A program made the position numbers and the translations under genes. DNA of 64,000 nucleotides. Source: Ceratobasidium sp. AG-K. Lineage: Eukaryota; Basidiomycota; Agaricomycetes; Cantharellales; Ceratobasidiaceae. Under the pieces are notes generated by a model. It was not told the DNA's origin. It did no database searches and saw nothing but the letters and a program-made list of their open reading frames with translations. The stretch lies in contig JAWNGF010000010.1 in NCBI GenBank assembly GCA_037039685.1, positions 1,364,001 to 1,428,000 on the forward strand. Reading direction: 5' to 3'. The stretch's first letter is position 1. Each line of letters opens with the position of its first letter. Below are positions 1 through 11,936 of the stretch, in pieces.

Positions 1-876
1 CTAATGGGATACCACTCCAAAACGACGACTGCGATTCGTGAGACGAGAGGAATGTATGCATTGTGTGGGGAGAGGTTAGAGAAGGAGCAGGATTTCTTGT
101 ACAAGGGTGAGCTCATCGACTAGTTTGATTGGCAGAGGTATTAAAGGGGAGGAAAGAATGTGCGTTACCGCCGACGTACCAGACTTGGTTCCAGTTTACC
201 CTGCTTCATGTTTTGATCTTGACTGCTCGGCTTCGGGCTCTTCCACCGAACATTTCGGAAGCGTACCAGGCCGAACTCATCAATCACTTTTTCCTCGACA
301 TCGAGTATAGGATGAGGGAAGTACTCGGTAGGTCACCTGATTTCCCTTTATCGTATCAAGTCTGACCAGGCATACTTCCTAGGCCCCAAAGTGCCCGAAC
401 GACTCGTCAAAGGGTACATGAAAGAAATGCGAGACCAATGGCGTGGAGGAGGAGTCGCATTCGACCTCGGCATAGTCGGATCCGACGCAACGCTTGCCGG
501 AACAATCTGGCGTAACATCTTTGCCTCGCGAGGTGCCATTTCTTCTCCGCCCGAAACGGAAGTGGCTGGGAAGCGAAAGTTGGTGGATGCGAGTGCGCAG
601 GACGCCGAGTTGCCGGTGCAGCTGTATAAATTTGTGGCGCATGTTCGGAGAGAGTTGGTAAGGCTTGAGGCGATCTCGGATGAGGATGTGGCACAAGGTC
701 GGATTGGGAATTGGGGAGAGGTACGTTTGTTTCTGATTAGTTGCAGTGACTTGCTGATGTAGGATTATGCTTAGATCTCATCTGTGAAGGCTTTGGATGG
801 GACTATGGACTTTGAGGGATGGCAAGCAACAGGGAATACGATCAAGGGCGGACAAAAGCAGGCTGCGGCTGCATAG
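1..876 (+). CDS. CBP3: CBP3/UQCC1-type ubiquinol-cytochrome c chaperone, 5' partial
   Basis: 3' part of a gene for the mitochondrial chaperone that assists cytochrome b synthesis and complex III assembly (known for the CBP3/UQCC1 family). I read exons 1-106, 157-320, 370-720 and 775-876; the phases agree and introns are 49-54 nt. The product shows the family landmarks in order: a segment ending DFLYKECALPPTYQTWFQF, LHVLILTARLRALPP, AELINHFFLDIEYRMRE, MKEMRDQWRGGGVAFDLGI, then DATLAGTIWRNIF. After the last intron a 33-residue Ala/Lys-rich tail ends at TAG 874-876. The start codon, and the mitochondrial targeting region if there is one, lie outside the window. Naming rests on motif recognition; the family call is firm, the exact orthologue less so. 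Confidence 0.85.
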
Positions 877-1156
877 TTTTACATACATATATGCTAAGGT
901 AATGAATAGCCAGGTACAATGGCATATTAAGCTTACTGATGAGGTATAACGCACAACCAACCCAATTGCTGGCCTGGGAAATGCATGGAATATGTATGCG
1001 CTTAGTCTTAGTAGCAGAATCCAAGAGCGACCTTACGATCCCAAAGCCAGACGGACACCGGGATACCTCTATTATTGTGGATTCAGGAGCTCACATACAT
1101 CCTAAAAGCAAGCAATGCAATTGAAATTGGAAAAAATACAAATGACATGTGCGATA
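877..1156. other. intergenic, nothing recognised
   Basis: AT-rich spacer between the chaperone stop and the WD40 remnant on the other strand. I see no convincing ORF, RNA gene or repeat. Confidence 0.5.
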
Positions 1157-1621
1157 TTATTCCACTATGCCTCTCGGGTAGGGAACATAGCATTCATGCC
1201 AACGCTCGCCAATCAACATGCCGCGGAAGTCGATTTGTAGGGAACCGTTAGGACTGATCACAAACGCGGCATTTGGATTTGATAGTATGCCGATCATTTC
1301 CTTTGGCGCCCAAAAGAGTCATAGTGACAGGCTGCTATCCATGATCCACCCATCATTTTGAACGTGCCAACCGTATAACAATGAGGGTGTCTTCAGGACT
1401 GTCATTTGGTAGGTGTGAGGCACAATCCTAATTCAAGCAAACGTACCATGCCATTGGAAGGCGGCACCTCTGGATCAGCTACTTCGTCGCGGCCTTGGTC
1501 CTCATCGGTAGTCGGCATGATCCACACTCGAGTGATATTGCCGTTCGCCCTCGAAACAATTTGTTCGCTATCGGGCGAGCATGCGATTGATAAGACTGGC
1601 CCCCTGACATTATCAATCGTA
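1157..1621 (-). pseudogene. NACHT-WD40 C-terminal remnant (last WD40 blade and tail)
   Basis: Minus-strand reading gives a last WD40 blade (GPVLSIACSPDSEQIVS, then ITRVWIMP) and a linker ending near NGM. A probable intron of about 48 nt follows, then a C-terminal tail parallel to the intact gene at 2568-6908: GWHVQNDGWIMDSSLSL, an in-frame TGA, LFWAPKEM, and near the end MLIGERWHECY before a TAA at 1157-1159. In the intact gene the residue at the TGA is a Leu in the same context. No NACHT domain or earlier blades lie upstream, so this is a 3' relic of a third family member in the same orientation. The 5' limit of homology is approximate. Confidence 0.75.
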
Positions 1622-2567
1622 AGATAGATGTTTATAATAGGGAGATAAGCAATCACATGGCGGGAAATATTACAGATGCAACCAGCACAGTAAGTATCCG
1701 CTCGCCATAACCGCCGCTTGATTGCGTGCTGAATATTGGATTCTACACCCATAGGCCCTTTGATTCAACTTTTGGAGCACTGTTTCCTGCTTCGACGCCT
1801 ATGTATTGACCTTAGGATAAACAATTATATTTTCTCTGCTTTACTCTACTCAGGATAGCTACAGACGCTGCCAAATGACATTAAGCCTCTTGACGAGAAC
1901 GGAACTAAGGTCCAGGATCTAACTAGATTTAGATGGGTTCCGTGTATGCTAGTGAGGATCGTGAGCTTCACGCGCTTTCTCCCAAGCACTCGGGGCGAGC
2001 GCCAATATCAGTCGACTTCAAACGAGCCCGTTAGTGCTCTGGAGATTTTCGATCTTTGCCGACGCTTTCAGCACGCCAGGGTGCCGTAGCACTGGATTGA
2101 AGGGCCCAGAAGAGCCCAGAAGAGCCCAGACCAACCACAGCGTAGCCAAGCGCAATTAAACCAGCAGAGAATAGAAAGTTACAGGGCAAAGTCGTGCCTT
2201 GGTGGGCTTCATGTAAGGGAAATGGCTGGCACATTTCCAACTTGAAGACAATCAAAACAGCAATTGAGCTGGAGACAAAATGGTGCGGAGAGGTTTTGGT
2301 AATTGCTGTCAGCTCATAAGAGAATTGAGAGTTTAAGATGACCCATCAGTACCCAGCATACAACCTTGCCTGAGATACAGCTGAGAGATGATGTATTACT
2401 TCGTGTTTATCAGTCTGGTGATATGAATAACAGTGCTGGCATGCAAATAGGAAACAGTATCTGTGTTGGGCGAGTACATTTCTAAGAAATCAATAACCCG
2501 CAATGTGAGGGGAAGAGGCGGTACGAATAGGATGATTAATCCATCGAGGTATAAGTGTATCATTCTC
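1622..2567. other. intergenic spacer
   Basis: About 950 bp without a supportable gene. A short tandem of agaagagccc units lies near 2106-2130. A minus-strand ORF at 2031-2255 resembles nothing I know and has no codon-level support. Confidence 0.4.
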
Positions 2568-5500
2568 CTATCTAATGTAGCACTCGTGCCATCGTTCACC
2601 TATCAGCATTTCACTATAGTCACCCATCAACGAACCGCGGGGAGTGATCACAACCGCGTTCTCTGGAGTTGGTAGGGTTTTGGCTATATCCAATGGTGCC
2701 CAAAAGAGCAGGCGTGACATGCTGCTGTCCATAATCCATCCATCACTTTGATCGTGCCAGTTGTAGAGGACGGATTGACAATTCGCTTCTATGGTTGAAT
2801 TCTTAGGCACGATATCAAATCGTCTCGGAAGGATGTGCTTACCATTGGATCCGGGCGTTACCGAGCTCGTGCCTGTACCACGTTCTTCCCGAGAGTCACG
2901 GGTGGGCATGATCCACACTCGAATGGTTTCGTCATCTGAACCAGAGGCAATATGTCTGCCATCGGGTGAAAAAGTAGCCGCAACAACTGGGCCAGTGTGC
3001 CCTTTAAATGGCCCCACAACGAGCTTTCCATCGTGCGCATCCCAGACACAGATTGTCATATCGCGAGAAGCAGAAACTATATAGCTACCATCAGTTGAAT
3101 ATTCTACTGATGATATTTCATCTGTGTGCCCTTCGAATAGGCCGGTAATTACTGTCGCGTCTTGGGTTCTCACAATCCGGATCTGTCTGTGGAATGCCGA
3201 GGCGATGTGCGTTCCGTCGGGTGAAATAGCAGTCGATCCAGCGTTGTTATGGTGGCCGTCGATTGGGCTACCCACGAGTACACCGTCCTGTGCGCACCAT
3301 AATCGAATGGTATTGCCGTGAAAAGTAGTCATGATACGTTTGCCATCACGAGAATAGGCTATTGATGAGACACTGCCGCTCCAAGGCTGACTAGAAGTGA
3401 ATGCATTAACGTGTGCACTCCAGACCCTGATGGTATTATCGCCGGAGCCAGAGAGTATGCGTGTGCCGTCGAGGGAATATGTCACTGACTGGACAGCGCC
3501 AGTATGCCCCAAGGTTCCAGCTATTAGGGTCCCATTATGCGCGCCCCAAACTCGGACGGTGTAATCACTCGAGCCAGAGGCAATGTAGGTGTCGTCAGGC
3601 GAGAACGTTACCGAATTGACCGAGCCAGTGTGACCCTCAAACGGACCGGCTATCAGCGCACCGTTAGTCGCACTCCAGACCCGAATAGTATGATCCTGGG
3701 AACCCGAAACAATGTATTTGCCGTCGGACGAGTACGCAACCGACCAGACGCGGTGGGTATGCCCTTTGAACGGTCCAGCAACAAGCGAGCCATCATGTAC
3801 ACTCCAGACCTGAACAACATAGTCATCGGCTCCGGAGGCAATATGCGTGCCATCTGGAGAACATGCCACCGAGTTGATGCCTCCAGTGTGGCCTTGGAGC
3901 GGATCGGCCATGAGTGCGTAGTCGTGTGCGCTCCAAACCCGGAGAGTACAGTCATCAGCGCCAGATATGATGCGTATCCCATCGAGGGAGTATGTCACCG
4001 ACCTGACTGAGTTTGTGTGTCCTTTGAGTGGACCAGCGATAAGTGTACCATCATGTGTACCCCAGACCCGGATGCTGCAATCCTCTGAACCGGAGACAAG
4101 TCTTGTGCCATCGGGCGAGTATGCTACCGACAAGACGGCGTTAGTGTGACCTTCAAGAGGTTCGCCAAGGGGTGCCCCATCATGTGTGCTATACAATCTA
4201 ACCGCTCCGTCCCCACAGCCAACCGCGACGCAACTATCATCCGGTGAATGCGCAACCGAATACACTGAGGACTGGATATCCCAGGTTGCTAATGCACCCA
4301 CTCTGCTTTCAAAGAGAGTTCCCGTCACCTTCATCAAGCCTCGGAACCTGTGCTGGTATAACTTGCGTACGGTGCTTGAGAGAGAGCAGAACGCTAAAAG
4401 GGAAATGTAGATGTGTGGAGTGCACCGAGAAACCTCGTTACACGCAAAATTGGTGACGAAGTCGCGAGCATCGTTAACCAGAGCTCGGGCATCTGGCGCG
4501 ATTGTGCCCGCCTGTGAAGTTATGGAATCATTGATCGATAAATCTCTTGATTGTCACTCACCCTCAGCCAAAAGTTCGCCTTGAATAAGGTTTCTAATCC
4601 TATACGCATTCCCCGCTTCAGATTCATCACTTCCATCCAGAATAAGAGTCGAACCGAGAGGAAATCGCTAAGGGTAGCCCGTAATGAATCGTAATATGTG
4701 GCTTGTTGGAGGTGATGCCCCCAGTAGCAACACGAGTAAAATAACACGGAAGAGATAGCTTCGTTGATGCGCTCCGGTAAATTATTGACATCCACATCCG
4801 GGATAAATGACGACTCCAGGTTGCAAATGTTGAATCGTAGTTGACCCTCCATAACATCAAAACACCTTCTGGTCAAGATTTCATGGTGTTGAGCTGCGTT
4901 ACAGCAGAATGAACCGGAGCGGGCTGCATCAAACATAAAATCGGGGAACGAGGCATGGAGGGTGGAAACAACTCCGCTGTCTTGTGAGAACTGAACCACT
5001 GATTCCACGGGTTGAAGCGCCAATAACGTCCTATTTTTATTGAGCCCCATGAGCTGAGCTAGGGCGTCGATGCCGAGAGGCTCTTGGACGCAGAGAACTG
5101 TCCGCAAGACAAACCATATATGCGCTATCTCTTTCGCTTCCAGGTTAGGCTTGTTGAACACCTCCGTCAGGATAGCTGTATATAGCTTGTCGATTTCCGT
5201 ATGCATCAGCGTTGAATGGGACGTCATGGCTAGCACCGACTCCAGCCGCTCTCGAGGATCCATGCTCGGTCGGATGTATCGGACCAGAGTTGCGGCATAT
5301 ATGAACAGCTTGCCCGACCGCTGGACCAGCTGCTTGATCTCGGCAGGAGTTGTGTATATAGAAGCCAGCTCCTCTCTCAGGTAGCGCATTATGTCGGCCT
5401 GAACCACAGACTCTTCGATGTCATGTAGGTACATCACCGAGCGACAACTTTCGCTCTCGGATCGCATTTTCTTGGATATCTCGGGCTCAGGTCGACTGGT

Positions 5501-6908
5501 AACAAAGAACTTGAGAGGAAGGTCGGCTGCAAACTGAAAAAGCATATCGAGGATGAGCTTGGTCCCCGATTTATCATCACATTCGTCCAGTGCGTCTATC
5601 ACTACGACCAGGTTGCTCGGTATTGCTTCTTTCACTGTTGCCAGAGGCTCCTTGAGCAACAGCTCGAACTGTGTCTGGACTGTTTTGGAACCAATGTCGG
5701 GGTCACCCCCTAGTGCCTCACAGACAACTGATCGGAATGGTATCGAGTATCGTGCCAGTTGGTACGCTATGGTTGGCACGATTCGCGTAATGTCCCTGCA
5801 CTCGGCGGAAGTACGAGTGCAGAAGAAACTTGCTGCGAGTTGCTTGCGCTCTTCTAGCTGCTTGGAGAAGCTACATGCGATTGTCGTCTTCCCGGTACCG
5901 GCCATGCCATTCATCCAGTAGACGTTAGCTCCCTCCGGGTCGTATGACCAGTCGTCTAGCCCCGACAAGACTTCCGTTCGGGTATCTTCAGTACATGTAC
6001 GTCTGCTCACTTCGATTGATAGCTTCGAGTTGTAATTGGCAAGCTTGGCTGGCATCAAACCCTCCAGTCGGGCATTCTATGTGGGTTTGTTTATAAGGTC
6101 AAGCTCAGTAGAGCTGACAATATGATACGCACCGTTGTTTGTTCCTCGACCAGGCTCAGAGCACTCAGGACAGCATCGGTCTGTCAATCGGTCAATCTGG
6201 GCGTGAATGAGCTTGTACTTGGAGTAGATTACCTGTAGCTGTCGAAATAGCACTTCAATGCGCCGATAGGACTTGTACAGGTCTTCCTCGTCGTCCCGTG
6301 CTTCCAGGAAACGCCTTCCCTCTCCCCTGTCACATTTCTTCTGGATGTGCTTGGCTTGTTCTTCAATCGATCTGATATATCTTGTCAGAGTTCAAAACTT
6401 ATGTCTAGAAATCGACTCGCCGTATGATATTCGCAATTGAGTCGGATATTCGGATCGAGCGAGCGCCAGTTGTGTGATGCATCAAGAGCTGGCTCAGCCT
6501 CGTCAACTCAAAGGCCAGTTCTTCATATTCCTTCCGGTTTCTCGAGCTCGCCTATATATGCTCATTGATTAAACTCGATAAGAGCTTGGTTTTATCATAA
6601 ACTCACCTCCAGCACATCGAGGTAGCTCGTTAGGACGTCGACGGCCGACTGAAGGGAGGGAAATAATCCAGGACTTTCGTGCAGAGCTCGAAGGGCGACT
6701 CTCAGGTCTATCCATGTGGTGTTATTGATTGTCTTGACTGAGATGCCCAGCGATTCGCTGGGTTGAGGGCAGATAGCGTTGATTTCCAGGACCCGATATT
6801 ATTACTGGTGGCGACGAGTGCCAATGCTTACCGGATGGAGCCGTATTTCTGACGGACAAAACTGCCGATCCCAAATGCCATTTTGGAGGGGGGAGGCTGG
6901 GCAGCCAT
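2568..6908 (-). CDS. NACHT-WD40 (NWD) STAND NTPase, NLR-like protein
   Basis: Predicted 1,316-aa NLR-like signalling NTPase of the fungal NACHT-WD40 type; family members act as ligand-triggered oligomerising switches in nonself recognition. Minus-strand exons with consistent phases: 6908-6832, 6757-6607, 6551-6421, 6371-6233, 6180-6133, 6076-4562, 4511-2843, 2788-2568. The N-terminal 200 or so residues are helical and charged. NACHT follows: Walker A GMAGTGKTTIACSF, Walker B LVVVIDALDECD, then FVTSRPEPEI. A helical linker leads to about 11 WD40 blades, most with a GHT...DG unit and a VW end, and a conserved tail ending ERWHECYIR. The upstream ATG at 6908 is chosen because it heads an open exon; 6881 is an in-frame alternative. 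The 6420-6372 intron has a GC donor, and the 2842-2789 intron is 54 nt with no in-frame stop, so retention would also be coding. Ligand and effector are unknown. Confidence 0.88.
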
Positions 6909-8182
6909 ATCGAAACTCAGCTACAGGTGGTGGTTGATGCCAAACCTTTCTCATCAAAGTTCATAGCACTTCCCAAATACAAACACGCACTGCACACGTT
7001 TTGTATTCAGGGAATCACATGATTAGACGACATTTAATCGCATAACGATAATTATTCTTCACGAAATCTGTTCTTGTCTGTGACTTTCGTAACATTGAGT
7101 CACAAGCAGAGATAGCTGACATGGCGACGAATGGGGATTCGGCTGTCTCCGAGTCGAATTCGGATCCCAATGCACTGGCGCCCAGATTACGTCAGCCTGT
7201 CCTATTGAGAGCAGTTTGGAACCGTTTAGTTCTTACCTCTTGGGGCCACCATGGTCTTGGCGACGGGTTTGCTTTCCTGTCGAAGTTCTCTCGCATGGGC
7301 TCACAGATATCTTTCCACCGGTAACCCCATGTGGATTACTGTTCCGTCTGGTGAGATACGTTTGGGCACCCCACGATGAGAGGTCTGGCCGAGTAGATGG
7401 GGCTTGATGACGTGGGTTTCTGTTCCGGTTCATGAGGCTGCATTGCTAACTTTAACTTGAATAGTTGGTGATGTATCTACAATAGTGTCGAGGACCGCGA
7501 CCTCTTCCTTTTTCTCGCTTTGGCTTCGGTCCGTTGAATTACTTTCTTGGCCAAACATCGTTCGAACGTACGAGGCTGCATTGGGTAGTGAATTAGATTC
7601 GCCTTGGGCACGTCATCCGGTTTGCACTCGCCACCCTTAAAGTTGTTGATTTACATTCCGCAGGGGACTCGTGGCTCTAGCGGCTCGTCGTAGGCGGGAT
7701 GAGCGCCAATCACATCCCAGTGAACTTGGATTTGGTCGCAATGCAATTAGGTTAGGCGTAATCCAGACGGAACAATAGAGCGCGGCTTCTTTTATCTAGC
7801 GATGCATGGGTTGGATTGAAGGCAGTTTTGAATGACGGTATTGCACCGAAGTGGGCCTGTTTGTCAACCACTCGATATCGGTTTCTTGATTGAGTTTCAT
7901 GGTAAGCCATCTTCGCTTTTACTGCTGATGTAAAGCTAGACATGAATTGATGATGAGTGGTGGAAATCAAGCCGCAAGCGATGAAAATAGGCTTGGGTTG
8001 ATGTCTGTGAGTTGGAGATATCAACGTTCCAGCGTGACAAAGTCACTTTATGTTAACCGAATCGATAGTCCCCAATTTAGAAATACTACAGCACGTGGTA
8101 CGGTTTCTCACATCGCCGACCATGGCATAGCGGTGAAAGATGCCCGGCGAATATTTCGCGGACGACAACCACAACCTAAAGC
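6909..8182. other. intergenic region between divergent NLR and peptidase genes
   Basis: About 1.27 kb separating two divergently transcribed genes, so it should hold both promoters. An ATG ORF at 7121-7324 (67 aa, beginning MATNGDSAVSESNSDPN) has no recognisable domain and I do not call it. No repeat or transposon fragment stands out, and CpG is present at a normal level compared with the decayed regions to the right. Confidence 0.4.
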
Positions 8183-10624
8183 ATGCCGCCAATAACAGCA
8201 CCGTACGGGACTTGGAAATCTCCACTCACGATAGATATTATAGCTGAAAAGGTATGCACTCGTACTCAATCATTAGGACAATCGACCGAATTTGTAGACC
8301 GTTCTCATCACCGAAGTTATCGTCGATGCCGCCACGGGAGACATCTACCACGTGGAGGATAGACCACATGAGGAAGGTCGACGTGTGCTAGTCCATTCCG
8401 AAATGGCCCAGGATGTATTTGGTGAAAGCTGGAATGCGCGCTCGCGAGTGCACGAGTATGGCGGCTCCGCGGTTGCTGTATACCAGAATACTGCCATTTT
8501 TACCGACTGGGCGACCTTGAGAGTCTATACCAGCTCTCGAAAGGATGGATTCTGGGATGACCCCAAACCAGTCACTCCAGGTACGTCGTACTAATGTGGT
8601 CATATATCCAGCTAAGACTTCTTGTAGGAAACCAGAATTACCGCTTCGGGGATTTCAGCATTCACCCGATTCACCCGCATCTGGTCGTCTGCATCCTTGA
8701 AAATCATACCAAACCCGCCCCGGCGGACGTCGTTAACACACTTGTCCTACTCGACACTAGTACCCAGACATTCACAACTTTGGCCTCAGGAGTCGACTTC
8801 TATGCATTTGGAAGGTTCAGTCCTGATGGAACAAAACTTGCCTGGATTCAATGGTATACCTCCACATTATTCAACTAACCTTTACTAACCCACTATTCTA
8901 GGTGGCATCCTGATATGCCTTGGGAAGGCTCGGAGCTCTCCGTCGCTGAGTTAACCTTGCACGCAGGCTCTTTATCCATTTCGGGGTCACCGAGCCATGT
9001 TGCTGGCTGCCGAATGACAGAATCAATCACACAGCCTACCTGGGCCAGTTCCAATAAACTTGTCTTCCTTTCTGACAAATCTGGGTTCTATAATCACTAC
9101 ATCTACGAGCTCTCCACCTGCGCTACTTTTCTGGCACTTGGGAAGCCACTAGAGCAGGATTTTGCATTTCCCACATCTGCCCTTGGAAGCTCAAACTATG
9201 CAGTCCTCGACGAGAATACGATTATCGCTCCAGGAAAAAGAAATGGCACGAATGGGGTTCTGATCGTCAATACGGAAACGCAACGATATGACTTTCACCC
9301 CTCGGTATATGTTAATACCTCTCAAGTTCGCGGTGTTCCGGGCGGTGGAGGGGCTGTGTTCATAGGCACTGGAGATGAATCGCCCGCTACCCTCGTCTCA
9401 CTCAATCTATCCTCCGGCCAGCCTCGCTACGAGGTTCTCAAGTCAACTTCGAACGCCCTAGCCCTCCCTACCTTGCGAGGATTCGAAATTTCCAAGCCCC
9501 AACTAATGACATTCGACGTCCAGTCGCAGACTGGGTTGATTCAACCGCTTCACGTGATTTTTTACCCACCGGCAAATATAGATTACACCAACCGCCAAGA
9601 CGAAAAACCTCCCTGTATTATCAATGTGCACGGCGGCCCGACCATGCGAGCTGCTCCTGGATTAAACTGGCTTGTTCAATATTGAACAAGTCGCGGCTGG
9701 GCATGGTGCATCCTCTTGTTTCTTCTATTGCCTCGCAGAAACTGACAACTCTGTTAATAGGGCGGATGTAGATTATGGGGGTTCCTCAGGATATGGTCGA
9801 GCCTATCGGTATGTTCCTCACTGTCTACCCGTCTGTCCTGGCTTACTCACTCGAGATATAGAGAAAGGTTGAAAGGAAATTGGGGAATTGTGGACGTAGA
9901 CGATTGTATTACAGCGACCATAGAACTCGGAGAGTCAGGGGTAGTAGATCCAAAACGAATTGTAATCAGGGGGGAATCAGCTGGTATGCTCGCATTTTTA
10001 TTTGGGCTCGTAGATATTTGAAGTTATTCATTGGCAGGCGGGTTTACGACTCTCACTGCACTTGTAAAAGCATCCAAGGTCTTCACTGCGGGGACATCGT
10101 CAGTACATACATGCATTTAATTATTTTGCTCTGACAGTTCTTGTTCATATATTTCTTTCAGGGCCTACGGGATTTCCGACTTGCAAGCGCTTGAGGCCGA
10201 AACGCACAAGTTTGAGTCTCATTATTGTAGAAAGCTCATTGGGGGTTCGTTCGCTGAGGTGCCAGAGTTGTACAAGGCCCGGTCACCATTAAATCATGCT
10301 GAGAATATTAAGGTGCCGTTATTGGTAAGTCGATCGTCATTCGCCTTCAAAACTTTAATTACCTCCTGTATTTCGCACTGCTGTGTCTGCTTCTACTAAC
10401 TGCCACGCTCCTGCTAGATCCTTCAAGGCGACTTTGACGTTGTAGTCCCGCCCAACCAAGCTGAGCTCATGCAAAGGAAAATAGAGAGCCATGGTGGTAA
10501 GGTCAAGTCCCAGTTCTTTTCCGGCGAGGGACACGGATGGCGTCAAGCCGAGACGATCAAAAAAGCGATTCAGTTGGAGATTGAATGGTACGGAGAGGTA
10601 TTGGGGGTCGGGGTCGAACCGTAA
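8183..10624 (+). pseudogene. S9 family (prolyl oligopeptidase-type) peptidase with one in-frame TGA
   Basis: Nine exons fit with consistent phases: 8183-8251, 8298-8580, 8628-8853, 8902-9705, 9761-9808, 9862-9983, 10038-10098, 10162-10324, 10418-10624 (661 codons). The start ATG at 8183 opens MPPITAPYGTWKSPLT. A beta-propeller-like N-terminal part (WASSNKLVFLSDKSGFYNHY) precedes the alpha/beta-hydrolase part: oxyanion region NVHGGPT, VDYGGSSGYGRAYR, nucleophile Ser in GESAGG, Asp in QGDFDVVVPPNQAE, His in GEGHGWR. The family cleaves peptides after particular N-terminal or prolyl residues. The frame is broken only by TGA at 9683-9685, in the segment between HGGPT and the YGGS motif where relatives usually keep an aromatic residue. 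Every splice site and the triad are intact, so this is a very recent pseudogene, a polymorphic null or a base error. Confidence 0.8.
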
Positions 10625-11140
10625 GAGGGCTGCGGATCCTGTACGAGTACCTACGCACGTTGAGTAAATTAGGTGAATGATATCGATCTGGATAGTACCA
10701 TTATCGATCATACCTCTGCGTGACGCACGCCGACGTTGATGATCAAGTGCCGGCCATGATTCACTCGTGGGGATGAACGGCCCTTAATCTTATCATGTAT
10801 ACCTTTAGACCAGGATCTGGCGAGACTATTCGCTAGATGCTAGTCGAGCTATTTCCCTATCTGCGCGTTTTGCATAGCAAGAAACCCAAGCCTTCGAGCG
10901 CGGAACGCATCGGTCGTCACACACACAGGTATTTGGGTAACGTAAATCAATTGACACATTTAGATGATGGTGCCGTCGGATTGGATTAACTTGAAACAAA
11001 GTCCTGAAAACATTGGAAGTTTGAGAGAGAAATAGAAAGAAGTTTCTATATCAGGGCTTGTATATGCCTATAAGATCAGGGGCCTCCAATCGGAAGGGTA
11101 GGCACGGTGAGTAAGGGTGACGCATCAACGTGGAAGGATA
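10625..11140. other. intergenic, nothing recognised
   Basis: Convergent spacer between the peptidase stop (+) and the stop of the second NLR copy (-). No gene or repeat is recognised. Confidence 0.45.
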
Positions 11141-11666
11141 CTATTCGCCAATGTAGCACTCATGCCAGCTCTCGCCCGTCAGGATATCGTTGTAGTTAAT
11201 GACCAATGAACCCCGCGGGGTGATCATGAACGCGTTGCGCGGAGTTGGTAGAACACTGCTCATATCCGGTGGTGTCCAAAAAAGCAGGCGTCGCATGTCT
11301 TTGTCCATAACCCATCCATTGCTTTGGACGTGCCAGCCATATGGGAGGAATAGGGGATTTATCCCTATTTGTTATCTTATCAATACACCAACAAGTCTAA
11401 TAGTGGTATGCTTACCATTGGATCCAAGAGTTACTGAGTTCATGTTTTCACTTGTCTCTTCTAGTGAACCTAGGGCAGGAATAATCCATACCCTAATGGA
11501 TTTATCGTTGGAACAAGAAACAATACGTCTAGTATCAGGTGAAAACGCAGCCGCAATGACCGCGCCAGAGTGGCCTTCAAAAGGTCCCGCCACAAGTTTA
11601 CCATCCTGCGCACCCCAAACACGGATGGTCTGGTCACGAGACGCGGAGACTATGTAATTCCCATCA

Positions 11667-11936
11667 CACTGAGAATGACAAAAATACCATTTTTCAGTAT
11701 CAAAGCGTCCAGATTCGGTATTTTATCGAATTTTGGTATGGATTCAACCAATTTTCGGTGCAAACTATCCTAATATCTGAGCCTCTGGGTCTGATTCTTG
11801 AATTTGAAAAACAAGGTGGTGGGATAAGTTGTCCCAAAAATCGATATAAATATTACTAAATCCTGTCCAAAAAGGGTAATCATACTGAAACTGGGCACTT
11901 TGATACCATAAAATGATATTTCACACATTTGTAGAG
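11667..11936. mobile_element. 270-bp MITE-like element with imperfect TIRs
   Basis: Non-coding insert inside a WD40 blade of the second NLR copy. Its ends form imperfect terminal inverted repeats of about 45 bp: the left end begins CACTGAGAATGAC and the inverse of the right end begins CTCTACAAATGTG, and both reach GTATCAAAG at the same distance. The 3-bp TSD is TCA (11664-11666 and 11937-11939). Removing the insert and one TSD restores the blade that aligns with copy 1 (ccatcagttgaatattc there). Superfamily is undetermined; Tc1/mariner would give TA and PIF/Harbinger usually TWA. Confidence 0.75.

Noticed and set aside
2031..2255. Minus-strand ORF with a hydrophobic stretch
   Set aside because: No start context, no homologue and no splice partners recognised. 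The short tandem repeat within it argues for spacer DNA.
7121..7324. Small ORF MATNGDSAVSES
   Set aside because: Only 67 codons, no homology recognised, and it sits in a divergent promoter region. Possible but unsupported.
11199..11657. Plus-strand ORF of 152 codons
   Set aside because: Antisense shadow of the WD40 tail of NLR copy 2; the minus-strand reading carries the family motifs.
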